A DNA stretch of 45,371 nt from Marinomonas sp. MED121 (GTDB taxonomy: Bacteria > Pseudomonadota > Gammaproteobacteria > Pseudomonadales > Marinomonadaceae), in assembly GCF_000153025.1 (NCBI RefSeq), contig NZ_CH672430.1:765463-810833 (forward strand), in the 5' to 3' direction. Shown piece by piece: positions 8,981-18,243 of the stretch. The first letter of the stretch is position 1, and the number at the start of each line of letters is the position of its first letter. Made by a program: the position numbers and the translations under genes. The notes below the pieces were generated by a model. That model did no database searches and was not told the origin of the DNA. It was given only the letters and a program-made list of their open reading frames with translations.

Positions 8981-10228
8981 TTAACCCCAGTCTTGAATAG
9001 CATCTACAAACACTTGTAGAAAACGGTTCGTTTGATGGGCATCTAAAGCCCTGTGATCCATAGAAAGAGAGACGTAACACATTGGCTTGATTACCATGGT
9101 ATCCACCCCATCCACCTCTTTTACTACCACTCGCTTATCTAACTTTCCTATACCTAAAATCGCCACTTGCGGCTGATTGATGATGATAGGAGCCGCCAGT
9201 AAACTACCACTGACACCGTGATTAGAAATGGTAAAGGTGCCATTTTTCATATCACTGGGCTGAAGCTTTCCAGTACGGGCTTTTTCTGTTTGTTGATTAA
9301 GCCCATAGGCAATCTCAAACAGATTCATTTCCTGAACTTGTTGTACCACAGGCACAACTAAGCCATCGTTTGCTAGCGCTGTGCCGACACCAATATTTAT
9401 ATCTTTAAATAGCTCTAAACCTTCTTCATGAAAGCGTGCATTCACTTCTGGTACCGCTTGTAATGCTTTAACACAAGCAGACAAAAAGTAAGCCGTATAG
9501 GTTAGGTTCACCCCAAGCTCTGCAAACTCTTTTTTATGCCACTTTCTATGCTCAATAATATTGGTCATATCCATTTCAAACACGCTAGTCACATGGGGAG
9601 AGGTATGTAACAAGCTTTCCGTCATGTGCTTCGCAATGCTCTTACGCATACTGGTATGGGGCTTCATTTCACCCACTAAGGGTCTGGCATCATGATCATG
9701 GCGGGTTAAAGGGGATTTTGTCACACGCTTTTGACTAACACTTTGAGGGGCAATTTCTCCCAATGTCGCAAGATGTGCTTTGACATCACACAAGGTCACT
9801 CGACCATATCGTCCTGTTCCTTGTATCTGAGACAAATCAAGGCTGTGTTGTCTTAATAAACGCCTAACAGCCGGCCCAACTAACTTACTCGCAGAGCGTT
9901 GATAGGTCTCTTCATCTGCGTAAGATACTTCTTCTTGTTCGGGTGCCACTGTCTGAGCAAGGTCACTCTCTTGAATGACGGCACCAGATTCTGAAAGGCG
10001 ACCTAAAACCCCTTCTACAGGGACATCATCCCCTTCGTGCATCATTATTTCAGCTAACACACCATCTTGATTAGCACATATCTCCATAGCCACCTTATCG
10101 GTTTCTAATTCAATAATCGGGTCGCCTTGCTTAACTTCTTCACCGACATTTATCAGCCATTTACTTAATACCGCCGAGGTACCTTCTAACTGATCTGCTG
10201 GTAAGACAATATCTATCAGTGCTTGCAT
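8981..10228 (-). CDS. Dihydrolipoamide acyltransferase (E2) of a 2-oxoacid dehydrogenase complex
   Basis: 415-aa E2 that takes an acyl group from E1 onto lipoate and passes it to CoA. Residues 1-75 are a lipoyl domain with the ETDKVAME lipoylation motif (lysine about 43). A peripheral-subunit-binding domain follows at about 120-155 (VGPAVRRLLRQHSLDLSQIQG). The catalytic acyltransferase domain ends in SMDHRALDA, containing the essential His. Of two ATGs (10234, 10228), 10228 has the better SD, GGGG with 6 nt spacing; both start just after the E1 stop at 10239. Co-transcription with the fused E1 and the nearby Lrp-type regulator suggest branched-chain ketoacid oxidation (BkdB-like), but substrate is inferred. 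Confidence 0.9.
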   Translation of the reverse strand: MQALIDIVLPADQLEGTSAVLSKWLINVGEEVKQGDPIIELETDKVAMEICANQDGVLAEIMMHEGDDVPVEGVLGRLSESGAVIQESDLAQTVAPEQEEVSYADEETYQRSASKLVGPAVRRLLRQHSLDLSQIQGTGRYGRVTLCDVKAHLATLGEIAPQSVSQKRVTKSPLTRHDHDARPLVGEMKPHTSMRKSIAKHMTESLLHTSPHVTSVFEMDMTNIIEHRKWHKKEFAELGVNLTYTAYFLSACVKALQAVPEVNARFHEEGLELFKDINIGVGTALANDGLVVPVVQQVQEMNLFEIAYGLNQQTEKARTGKLQPSDMKNGTFTISNHGVSGSLLAAPIIINQPQVAILGIGKLDKRVVVKEVDGVDTMVIKPMCYVSLSMDHRALDAHQTNRFLQVFVDAIQDWG

Positions 10229-10238
10229 GCTCATCCCC

Positions 10239-12401
10239 TTAAATCTCAATCAAATCTTGCATAGCAAGTTCAATACGTTCAGTGGTCGGTACGACAGCAT
10301 TCAATAAATTAATATTGTGCGGCACAGGGGTATTTGGCATGGCTAAACGTTCAATTGGCGCATCTAAATCGAAGAAGGCTTCTTTGGCGAGTATGGCAGC
10401 TATTTCAGCCCCAAATCCTGCGGTCATGTTATCTTCATGGACGATCAAACAACGGCTGGTTTTCTTCACGGATGCAAGCACAGCCTCTTTATCCCAAGGT
10501 TGAATCGTGCGTAAATCGATGACTTCGATGCTAAGGTCTAGCTCAATCGCAGCTTGCTCACAACGCTCTACCATAGCGCCCCAACAGACAACAGTTAGCT
10601 TGTCTCCTTGAGTAAGCGTTTTTGCTTTACCAAAGGGAATCACATAGTCATCACCCGGATAAGGTCTACGGGCCCAACGATTATCAAGCAAAGTTCTGTG
10701 CTCAAAAAAGATAGTCGGATTATTATCCCTTAAGGCATAACGTAAAAGGCCAGCAGCATCTTCTGCATTAGAAGGCATCACCACTTGCCAACCGGTTTTG
10801 TGTGCCCATTCCACTTCATCCGACATCGAATGCCAAGGGTCACCACGACCAGCAAATCCCCCAGGAATACGGATTACCATAGGGGCTGCAAATTGATTAT
10901 TGGTACGCCAGCGCATAATACCAGTATCGGTAATTTGCTCGCTGGCAGGCTCGGCATATTTTCTAAATTGAATTTCAGGCACAGGCATCAAGCCCGCTAA
11001 CGCCATCCCCACAGCACGGCCAATAATGCCCTCTTCTGAAAGACTCGTATCAAAGACTCTTAAATCTCCATAAGCTTGATTAAGCCCTAAGGTGGCTGCA
11101 TGTACCCCTCCTTTTGGGCCAACATCTTCACCAAACACCAAAACCTTAGGGTTAGTTTCTAATTCATGGGCGAGCACCTTACGAATCGAAGCCAACATGT
11201 TTAAACGGGCACCTTCTGGCTTAGCTTGCTCACTGACTTGAGGAAACACATGATGATCCGCATGTAAGCCGCCTCTTAGCTGTAACTCAGCTTGGCCTTG
11301 TTCATCTTTTTCGGCATACACATAGCGGGTGATATTTTCTATTTTAGGCTCAGGCCTCAGCTTTACTCTTGCCACAGCTGCTAATACTTCTTTGTGGGTT
11401 TGCGCTTCAAGTGCTCGCCATTGCTGCTCATCCATAATGCCTTTGTCTTGTAAAAATTCGCGCAGTTTAGGCAATGGATCTTGCGTTTTTTCTTGAACAA
11501 GTAAATCTGCAGGTTTATAGGTTTGAGTATCTTGAAAAGTGTGGCCACAAAGACGTGGCACTTTCAGCCTTAGAAGACAGGTTCCTTTGCCGCTTCTCAC
11601 ATACTCGACCGCTTCTTCGATAAGCGCTGGCGCGGTATAAGGGTCAGTACCATCACCATCAATAATTTTTAAGTTTTTATAAGCGGCGAGGTTTGCAACC
11701 TGATCCCCCCCAGGTGTTTGTACGGTTTGCGGAACCGAGATGCCATAGCCATTATCCTCAATGTAAAAAAGGTGAGGTAAATTATTCGTCGTTGAAATGT
11801 TTAATGCTGCCCAAAAACCACTGGTGGACATGGAAGAATCACCACCCATGGATAAACCAATAGCCCCTTTATAAGCGTCATCTTTAAGTTGATCTCTATA
11901 GTAAACAATAGATTGAGCCCAACCCGAGATAGGGGAATACTGAGAGCCAACGCCACCACACATAGGAAATAACATGGCACCATTGCGCTCTTGGTTAGCA
12001 TAGTTACACACGACACCGATATCACGGCCATCACTGTAACCGCCCGATTTCGCCATACCAGAAGCAAGTGCATCATCCATAGATAAACCCAAAGATAAAA
12101 CGAATGGGCGGGAACGATAATAGCCAGTTGCGCCATCATGGGGGTGAGTTAAAAGAGAACCTAAAAGAATTTGTGCGAAATCATGTCCGCGAGCTGAAAA
12201 TTGATTAAATACGAGTTTTGCAGGGACTAGATCCTGCTCTTCCACATCATCCATGTAGCGAGAAGTCAGTAAAGTATGAACTACTTGATACCAATCATAG
12301 CGAGGTTTAACCCAAGCTTTTGACTCGACTTCTTTAAGCTGAACATCACTCTTCTTTTCAACATCAGATGTCGAAAGGTTTGCTGCAAAGGATTGCATCA
12401 T
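10239..12401 (-). CDS. Fused E1 alpha-beta subunit of a 2-oxoacid dehydrogenase
   Basis: 720-aa protein combining E1 alpha (about 30-360) and E1 beta (about 385-720), normally two polypeptides. E1 decarboxylates a 2-oxoacid with thiamine diphosphate and acylates the E2 lipoate. The alpha half has a TPP-binding segment beginning GGDSSMSTSGFW (about 186) and ending IEDNGYGIS; the beta half has FGEDVGPKGGVH, FDTSLSEEGIIG and IPGGFAGRGDPWHS. Glycine-to-serine changes make the GDG element GDS. AGAGGACAAA precedes ATG 12401. The E2 gene starts 11 nt downstream. No E3 gene follows, so dihydrolipoamide dehydrogenase must come from elsewhere. Branched-chain substrates are likely by context but not proven. 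Confidence 0.9.
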   Translation of the reverse strand: MMQSFAANLSTSDVEKKSDVQLKEVESKAWVKPRYDWYQVVHTLLTSRYMDDVEEQDLVPAKLVFNQFSARGHDFAQILLGSLLTHPHDGATGYYRSRPFVLSLGLSMDDALASGMAKSGGYSDGRDIGVVCNYANQERNGAMLFPMCGGVGSQYSPISGWAQSIVYYRDQLKDDAYKGAIGLSMGGDSSMSTSGFWAALNISTTNNLPHLFYIEDNGYGISVPQTVQTPGGDQVANLAAYKNLKIIDGDGTDPYTAPALIEEAVEYVRSGKGTCLLRLKVPRLCGHTFQDTQTYKPADLLVQEKTQDPLPKLREFLQDKGIMDEQQWRALEAQTHKEVLAAVARVKLRPEPKIENITRYVYAEKDEQGQAELQLRGGLHADHHVFPQVSEQAKPEGARLNMLASIRKVLAHELETNPKVLVFGEDVGPKGGVHAATLGLNQAYGDLRVFDTSLSEEGIIGRAVGMALAGLMPVPEIQFRKYAEPASEQITDTGIMRWRTNNQFAAPMVIRIPGGFAGRGDPWHSMSDEVEWAHKTGWQVVMPSNAEDAAGLLRYALRDNNPTIFFEHRTLLDNRWARRPYPGDDYVIPFGKAKTLTQGDKLTVVCWGAMVERCEQAAIELDLSIEVIDLRTIQPWDKEAVLASVKKTSRCLIVHEDNMTAGFGAEIAAILAKEAFFDLDAPIERLAMPNTPVPHNINLLNAVVPTTERIELAMQDLIEI

Positions 12402-12666
12402 TTTGTCCTCTGTGTCCCTTCATGTCATAACCTTGCTACTTAGAAGCGGCTGAAATCACGGCGTGATAAGCAACATCAAGTTAATCAAAGAGGTAATTTT
12501 ATTATTATTCGAAAGCATCTATCGAAACCTAAGATTTCATAAAGTGCCTTACCTGTATAAATTCTAATCTATGTATTGAGAAACTTGATTGCTTTTTATT
12601 GGGCATTTTTGCCACAATAAGAAACATACGTATCTCAAAACAACAATAAATAGAGAATAAATTGCT

Positions 12667-13131
12667 ATGTCATTAGATAGAGTCGATTCAGAAATTTTAG
12701 GTGCACTGCAAGAAGATGGCCGCCTGTCCAATCGAGACCTAGCGGAGAAGGTGTCCTTATCCAATGCGCCTTGTTGGCGAAGAGTGAAACGTTTGGAAGA
12801 AGACGGCTACATCAAAGGCTATGCCGCCATCATTAATTCAGACAAGATTGGCCTTAAGATTTGTGCCTTTGCTGAGGTCACTTTAGATAATCATCACCCC
12901 GATACTGTGGCCGATTTTTTGGCCATGGTGAATCGCTGCCCTGAGATTTTAGAGTGTCACGCCGTGTCAGGTGGCTGTGATTATTTATTAAAAATGTTAG
13001 CCAAGGATATGGAGGCCTATCAGGAATTTTTAACCCAGAATATTTTGAATCACAAAGGGGTTCATAACGCCAATACCCTCTTCTCAATGAAACAACAAAA
13101 AGTCTCGGTTGAAATTCCGTTAGATTTATAG
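12667..13131 (+). CDS. Lrp/AsnC-family transcriptional regulator (BkdR-like)
   Basis: 154-aa regulator. Residues 1-60 form the winged HTH (DRVDSEILGALQEDGRLSNR, then SLSNAPCWRRVKRLEEDGYIKGY). Residues about 70-150 form the RAM ligand-binding domain with the conserved HAVSGGCDYLLKM turn. It is divergent from the E1-E2 operon across 265 bp, the same arrangement as bkdR and bkdA1 in Pseudomonas, where an Lrp homologue activates branched-chain ketoacid dehydrogenase in response to amino acids. That role is inferred here from arrangement. The SD is weak (AGAGAA). A strong terminator follows. Confidence 0.92.
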   Translation: MSLDRVDSEILGALQEDGRLSNRDLAEKVSLSNAPCWRRVKRLEEDGYIKGYAAIINSDKIGLKICAFAEVTLDNHHPDTVADFLAMVNRCPEILECHAVSGGCDYLLKMLAKDMEAYQEFLTQNILNHKGVHNANTLFSMKQQKVSVEIPLDL

Positions 13132-13190
13132 AAAAGCATGAGATTTAGCCAAGACGTTAGACTTATTAAAAAACGTTAAATTTAGCTAAT

Positions 13191-13229
13191 AAAAAGGGCG
13201 TGCTGTTAAAATAACAGCACGCCCTTTTT
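13191..13229. terminator. Bidirectional rho-independent terminator
   Basis: An 18-bp perfect stem (13191-13208 with 13212-13229) closes a 3-nt loop, with an A-run and a T-run at the ends. It separates the Lrp-type gene from the converging Bor-like gene. Confidence 0.92.
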
Positions 13230-13245
13230 CAAATCTGTTTTAGGC

Positions 13246-13545
13246 TTAGCCTACACAACGCACTTCAACAGTACGAGGTGTGTAAATACCAAATGTCACA
13301 GCGCCCAACAAACCATTAATGAAAGTTTGCTTAGTCAGTACTTGCGCTACTTTATCAGCGCTACCACACACTTCAGCAGCATTTACTTCAGTCTCTTGAC
13401 CAATACCACTTACAAAGAAAGTTTGAGATGTAGTAAGCGCCGCATCAGAGGTTAAATCAGCACCTGGATTCAAGTTAAATTTCTGAGTCGAACAACCTGC
13501 TAAAAGAAGAGTACTAAGTGCTGCAACAGCCAATGTTTTTTTCAT
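13246..13545 (-). CDS. Bor/Iss-family lipoprotein
   Basis: 99-aa lipoprotein with a 17-residue signal peptide and lipobox LLLAGC (acylated Cys18). The mature part shares the Bor hallmarks: FFVSGIGQE, a conserved Cys in AAEVCG, QTFINGLLGAVTFGIYTP and a terminal VRCVG. Bor of phage lambda and plasmid Iss are outer-membrane lipoproteins linked to serum resistance. Here the gene stands alone with no phage or plasmid neighbours, so a general envelope role is more likely than host defence. The two cysteines could pair. Family assignment is strong; function is open. Confidence 0.9.
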   Translation of the reverse strand: MKKTLAVAALSTLLLAGCSTQKFNLNPGADLTSDAALTTSQTFFVSGIGQETEVNAAEVCGSADKVAQVLTKQTFINGLLGAVTFGIYTPRTVEVRCVG

Positions 13546-13692
13546 TTTGAATTACCTATATTTCCATTTTAAAGTAAAGATCCCTATAAAACTAAACACA
13601 GCATTAATGGCCTAGTTTTATCACGGCGTAGTAGGCCCCAATAGCCCAGATATTGCAAATAGTTTATGGGGTATTTTGAGTAAAAAGAAAGA

Positions 13693-14619
13693 TCATCCAT
13701 GAGGTAAATTAAAGTCAAATAAGTGACGCTTAGAATCAATAATACGGTCCAATACCTTAATCAACCATTTCAGAGCTTGTGAATGATTATTACGACTGTG
13801 CCAAGCTAAACTGATTTTAATACTTGGGAGTTCTAAAGGCACTGGTTTTAAGACTAAATCACCCGCAGCGAGATGCTCAGCAATAATAGGATACGGCATG
13901 GTAATGATAAGACGTGTTTGTTTAATAAGATTAATCGCACTGGCAAAACTATTAACTGTCATTGCAGTTCGTCTTTTAGCATTTAACTCGGCTAATTTGT
14001 CATCCACGATACCACACACATCACCCGATAAAGACACCAATAAATGCTCCGATTTTATATAGCGTTCAAGCGTCAGTTCTTCATTAGCTAATTCATGATC
14101 CGCTCGCATAACAGTGACAAATTGATTTTCGTACATGCTCTTATAGAAAATCTCATCACTGTTACCATCATAATAATCAAACACAAGATCCACATCGGCA
14201 TTATTTAATAGAAGCTCCCCATCCACCTTGTAGGGCACGGCATAAATATTAATATTTGGCGCTTCTTGCTCGATAATATGCCTCAGTTCAGGCCAAACAA
14301 TGGAAGCTGAACCATCTGTGATACCGATGCGAAAACTGGCCTTAGAGGTTAAAGGATCAAAATACTCAGGGGCAATTGCGTGGTTAATTTGAGCTAAGGG
14401 CTCTGCCACCCTTTTCCAGAGCTTAGTTGCATAAGGTGTCGGCCTAATTCCTCTGCCCTCTTTGACAAAAAGGGGGTCCTTCCATGCGTGGCGCATTCGA
14501 GATACCGCATTTGAAACCGATGGCTGAGTCATGGCTAGACTATCTGCCGCTGAGGTAATGGATTTCTCCTTCATGATGGCATCAAATATCACCACCAGAT
14601 TAAGATCCGTCTTTGCCAT
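13693..14619 (-). CDS. LysR-family transcriptional regulator
   Basis: 308-aa LTTR. The N-terminal HTH reads DLNLVVIFDAIMKEKSITSA then TQPSVSNAVSRMR; residues about 90-300 are the periplasmic-binding-like effector domain. ATG 14619 is favoured over an in-frame GTG at 14628 because GGAG lies 8 nt upstream. It is divergent from the quinone-oxidoreductase-like gene at 14802 and probably controls it. A weak AT-rich dyad (GATAAAT 14666-14672, ATTTATC 14691-14697) sits between them. Its effector is not predictable. Confidence 0.9.
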   Translation of the reverse strand: MAKTDLNLVVIFDAIMKEKSITSAADSLAMTQPSVSNAVSRMRHAWKDPLFVKEGRGIRPTPYATKLWKRVAEPLAQINHAIAPEYFDPLTSKASFRIGITDGSASIVWPELRHIIEQEAPNINIYAVPYKVDGELLLNNADVDLVFDYYDGNSDEIFYKSMYENQFVTVMRADHELANEELTLERYIKSEHLLVSLSGDVCGIVDDKLAELNAKRRTAMTVNSFASAINLIKQTRLIITMPYPIIAEHLAAGDLVLKPVPLELPSIKISLAWHSRNNHSQALKWLIKVLDRIIDSKRHLFDFNLPHG

Positions 14620-14801
14620 TATTCGCACTCCTTTTATCTATCAAAATCATTAATCCATTAAATTAGATAAATCTTATTCAAACACATCATATTTATCAAT
14701 GCTTTATATACCAATCATTAATTTGAAGATATGTATTAAATTCTCAATACTGGTTCTAACTCGAACACAGCCTAGAAGGCTAATAAATAGGAATTAAGGC
14801 G

Positions 14802-15809
14802 ATGGATAAGACAAGAAGCAAGCCAGTGAAAAGCAATAATAAAGCTCAAATGAAAGCCGTGTTTATCGAACAATATGGCAATGCAGAAAAGCTGATACTA
14901 GGTGAACTTGAAACACCTCACATAGAGTCAAATCAAGTATTAATAAAAGTGGCTGCCGCTGGTGTTAATCCGGTCGATTTCCACATTCGTAATGGCATGC
15001 TAGAAGGCACAGACACTCACCAGCTCCCTCTTGTATTAGGTTGGGATGTAGCGGGTGAAGTAGTAGAAATGGGTGATAATGTCAGCGATTTAAAGCTCAA
15101 TGATCAGGTGTTTGCCTTCAGCGACATTGGCAAACAAGGTACCTATGCACAATACGTCGCAGTAGATGCCCCCCTTGTTGCATTAAAGCCGAAAAACCTG
15201 GATATGATCCAAGCAGCGGCAGTTCCTCTGGCGGCGATTACCGCTTGGCAAGCATTAACCCGTGATGCTGGGCTAACACCAAGCAATGCCAAGGACAAAA
15301 GAGTTTTTATTCAAAATGCATCGGGTGGTGTGGGTGGTTTCGCAGTACAAATTGCTCACTATTTAGGCGCCCATGTGATTGCTAGCGCTTCAGGCGCAAA
15401 AGAAGCCTATGTTAAAAGCTTGGGAGCCGATGAATTTATTGATTATAAAACCCAGGACTTTACTGAATCAGTAAAAGAAGTTGATGTGGTGCTCTCAGCC
15501 ATTGGCGGACAAGAGAATTTAACCAAGTCATTAACAGTGATAAAAGAAGGAGGAAAGCTGGTCTCTACCCTAGATGAGCTAGCACCTAACACTCACATTC
15601 CTAATAAGGTTCACTTTATTCGTATGTGGGTACAACCAGATGGTAACGATTTAGCCAAGATTGCTGAATTGATTGAAGCAGAAAAAATCAGCATTCAGCT
15701 AGATTCCGTTTACCCTTTAGAAGAGGCAAAAGCCGCCCAAGAGCGCAGTGAAGCGGGTAAGGCGACAGGTAAAATAGTATTGAATATCGCGGCACATGAA
15801 TTTGTTTAA
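14802..15809 (+). CDS. NADPH:quinone-oxidoreductase-like medium-chain dehydrogenase
   Basis: 335-aa zinc-independent MDR enzyme. An N-terminal GroES-like domain (AAAGVNPVDFHIRNG, LGWDVAGEVVEMG) is followed by a Rossmann fold with FIQNASGGVGGFAVQIA and SLGADEFIDYKTQD. It lacks the Cys/His zinc ligands of alcohol dehydrogenases, so reduction of quinones, enones or other electrophiles with NADPH is likely. TAAGGCG precedes ATG 14802. The N-terminal 16 residues are polar and not typical of the family; a second ATG begins MKAVFIEQYG, the usual family start, at 14850. Regulation by the divergent LysR protein is inferred. Confidence 0.9.
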   Translation: MDKTRSKPVKSNNKAQMKAVFIEQYGNAEKLILGELETPHIESNQVLIKVAAAGVNPVDFHIRNGMLEGTDTHQLPLVLGWDVAGEVVEMGDNVSDLKLNDQVFAFSDIGKQGTYAQYVAVDAPLVALKPKNLDMIQAAAVPLAAITAWQALTRDAGLTPSNAKDKRVFIQNASGGVGGFAVQIAHYLGAHVIASASGAKEAYVKSLGADEFIDYKTQDFTESVKEVDVVLSAIGGQENLTKSLTVIKEGGKLVSTLDELAPNTHIPNKVHFIRMWVQPDGNDLAKIAELIEAEKISIQLDSVYPLEEAKAAQERSEAGKATGKIVLNIAAHEFV

Positions 15810-15815
15810 AGATTA

Positions 15816-15849
15816 AAAGCCATGTTAATAACCTTATCAACATGGCTTT
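15816..15849. terminator. Hairpin between converging genes
   Basis: An 11-bp perfect stem (15816-15826 with 15839-15849) and a 12-nt loop lie just after the quinone-oxidoreductase-like stop. A-rich and T-rich flanks suggest it may terminate this gene; the response-regulator gene ends 70 nt further on. Confidence 0.6.
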
Positions 15850-15919
15850 CTTATTAGCTCATTTATGCCTTAATGATACCTAGCAGATTGAGGTAATTAA
15901 TGAACATGAGAACCTTACT

Positions 15920-16618
15920 TTAACCCCAAGCACTGGCAACAAACAGATAGCCCTTTGAACGAATAGTTTTAATTTTTTCAGGAGAACGGGCATTGTCATT
16001 TAGCTTTTTGCGCAACTGACTAATTCTATTATCGGTACTACGCTCTAAGCCATCGTATTCGAGACCTTTAAGATGCTGAGCCATAAATTCACGGGATAGT
16101 ATTTCACCGGAATGCTGGGCTAACAACAGCAAAGCTTCGTACTCAGCAGCAGTAATATCAATTGTTAGCCCCTTATAAGTAACTTGTCTTCTTTGCTTAT
16201 CAATGCAAAGCTGTCCATGTCGAACCATCTCATCATCTTGTTCTATAACAAGGTCTTTTCTACGTAAAAACGAATTAATTTTTGCCAATAACAAACGCGG
16301 TTTAACGGGTTTAACCAAATAATCGTCCGCACCTATTTCTAAGCCAATAATTTGATCAATCTCATCTTCTTTGGCAGTAAACATTAATATAAAGCCATCA
16401 AACTGATCTCTAACTTGGCGACAGATACTCACGCCATCCCTTCCTGGTAACATCAAATCTAGAATGACTAAATCCGGTTGCTCATTCAAAATTCGCTGCT
16501 GAGCTATGATTCCATTCGCTTCCACCGTAACAATATAACCTTCCATTTCAAGGTATTCGGCAATGGATGCGGATAACATCTCATTATCTTCTACTAGTAA
16601 TATCTTCGCTTTACTCAC
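15920..16618 (-). CDS. OmpR-family response regulator, RstA-like
   Basis: 232-aa regulator. The receiver domain (1-115) has the acidic pocket E10/D11, phospho-acceptor D54 in LVILDLMLPG, and the conserved lysine in DDYLVKPVKP. The C-terminal winged helix (about 130-230) contains EYEALLLLAQHSGEILSRE and ends TIRSKGYLFV. Motifs resemble E. coli RstA. Its GTG start overlaps the kinase stop by 4 nt (GTGA), with GGAG upstream, so it is translationally coupled. It probably binds direct repeats; a matching candidate lies at 19955-19984. Partner kinase and pseudokinase lie immediately upstream. Confidence 0.93.
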   Translation of the reverse strand: MSKAKILLVEDNEMLSASIAEYLEMEGYIVTVEANGIIAQQRILNEQPDLVILDLMLPGRDGVSICRQVRDQFDGFILMFTAKEDEIDQIIGLEIGADDYLVKPVKPRLLLAKINSFLRRKDLVIEQDDEMVRHGQLCIDKQRRQVTYKGLTIDITAAEYEALLLLAQHSGEILSREFMAQHLKGLEYDGLERSTDNRISQLRKKLNDNARSPEKIKTIRSKGYLFVASAWG

Positions 16619-18243
16619 CTAATTTCACTCCTTTTATTCTCTAGTCTTGGTAAGGAAAGTATAAATTTCGCGCCACCTAATTCACTCGTTTCAACGTTCA
16701 CAGCCCCTTTATGCCAACTCATTATTTGCCTCACTATCGCAAGCCCTAAGCCAGAGCTATCTTGCTCTTTTGTCTGACCTTGATTAAGACGTACAAAGGG
16801 TTCAAAGATATCCTCTCTGCTTCCCTCCATAATGGGCTCACCATCATTCTCCACACAAATAATACACTGCCCAGCTTCCACTCTCAGTGATATATGCAAT
16901 AAGGATTTAGCATAATAAAGACCATTATTGATCAGGTTATCTAAGGCTCTTCCTAGGTATGTGGAGTCTAATTTACAAACACTTTCTTGAGCGTTTTCTA
17001 TGATACTCACAGAGAGTGATTTATCTTCCCAGTACCTTTTTAGATGCTGATCTAACCAGAGGTCTAATCTCTCTGTCTGCATCTGTAATTCAATTTCGCG
17101 TCGTTCAAATTCCGTATAGATTTGCAGTTCTTTATGCATTTTAATTAATACAGCTAAATGTGTTCTCATTTGAATCAGGTAACGCTTTCGACGCGTCTCG
17201 TCATCATGACTTATGAGCATTTCTAATGAAAACTCCATCGCTGCAATAGGCGTTCGTAAATCATGAGAAATAGCGCCCGCGAGTAAGCTATTTCGATTCA
17301 GCAGATACTCTAACCTGTCTGCCATTTTGTTAAACGTTTTCGCAACACCATTTAAATTACTGGCAAAGATGTATTTAACCCGCTCACTCATACTTTCAAA
17401 TGCAAAGTGTTTACTGCTTCTTCGTAGCGCTCTTGCTGACATCCAAGTCGGCATAATCCAAATAATCAGCGGCAGCAACAAACTTAAGGTAAACAGCAGA
17501 TAGAAGGCGAGTTGGATTTTATTAACCATGTCATTGATAGCAGGGGTAATAGGGCCAATCACAATACTTTTATCACTATTACTTATACGGCTGTAAATTA
17601 TTTCTCCTGGTATCAATTGAGATAAGGACTCTTTTGTTTCTATATACAAATCCCCCATTTCAACAAGGGTTGCTTTTTGTTCAGCATTTAAAGGTAATTG
17701 GTGATTAGCGGTTATTGCAAAAGGAACAGCATCCATTGAGGCAATGATATCAACAAGCGATTGCCACTGACTCTCATCTAGTTCAGCTAACAAAAGCTTA
17801 ACAAGATTAATACAGCTCGTTATATTCATACTGATAGGATTTATAATATGCGCTGCAGATTGCTCCATATTTTCAATCACAATTAATGTCTGACCATCTT
17901 TTAACAGGGTCATTAATTGCAAGCTTGAACGATCGAAAACGATCTCACCTAATTCTATTTTTATGCGCTCTTGTACTGATAAGTTAATTTGCTGCTTGGA
18001 TTTAAGTGCAATAACATAACCAAAATCCTGCTGTAGCGTTTCAAGTAATTGAGCTTGCTCGCTTTGATCAATCGCATTCATTTCATCAGCCAACATGCGA
18101 ATGACCCCGCCCCCCCTGTGGTGCTCTATTTTTTGCATAAAAGGCGTCCAGTTATCCATAAACTTAGGACGAAACCCGGTATTACCCAAAATAGTGGCGA
18201 ATATCGTCAGTAGAATAAGCTGTACAAAAAACCATTTGCTCAC
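16615..18243 (-). CDS. Sensor histidine kinase, RstB-like
   Basis: 542-aa inner-membrane kinase. TM1 is about 5-20; the periplasmic region (about 25-243) contains two similar modules (about 74-126 and 175-231), the second ending SIVIGPITP as in RstB; TM2 is about 244-264. A HAMP-like linker ends NGVAKTFNKMADRL. The H box AISHDLRTP has H327, the N box LDNLINNG has N440, and the G2 box is SGLGLAIV (497-504). The G1 box reads VENDGEP, with proline replacing the second glycine. The start is GTG 18243, overlapping the upstream stop by GTGA. It should phosphorylate the RstA-like regulator. The signal is unknown. Confidence 0.92.
   Translation of the reverse strand: MSKWFFVQLILLTIFATILGNTGFRPKFMDNWTPFMQKIEHHRGGGVIRMLADEMNAIDQSEQAQLLETLQQDFGYVIALKSKQQINLSVQERIKIELGEIVFDRSSLQLMTLLKDGQTLIVIENMEQSAAHIINPISMNITSCINLVKLLLAELDESQWQSLVDIIASMDAVPFAITANHQLPLNAEQKATLVEMGDLYIETKESLSQLIPGEIIYSRISNSDKSIVIGPITPAINDMVNKIQLAFYLLFTLSLLLPLIIWIMPTWMSARALRRSSKHFAFESMSERVKYIFASNLNGVAKTFNKMADRLEYLLNRNSLLAGAISHDLRTPIAAMEFSLEMLISHDDETRRKRYLIQMRTHLAVLIKMHKELQIYTEFERREIELQMQTERLDLWLDQHLKRYWEDKSLSVSIIENAQESVCKLDSTYLGRALDNLINNGLYYAKSLLHISLRVEAGQCIICVENDGEPIMEGSREDIFEPFVRLNQGQTKEQDSSGLGLAIVRQIMSWHKGAVNVETSELGGAKFILSLPRLENKRSEIR

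Noticed and set aside
11801..12139. 112-codon minus-strand ORF inside the E1 gene
   Set aside because: It is an out-of-frame overlap of the conserved E1 alpha region without its own SD.
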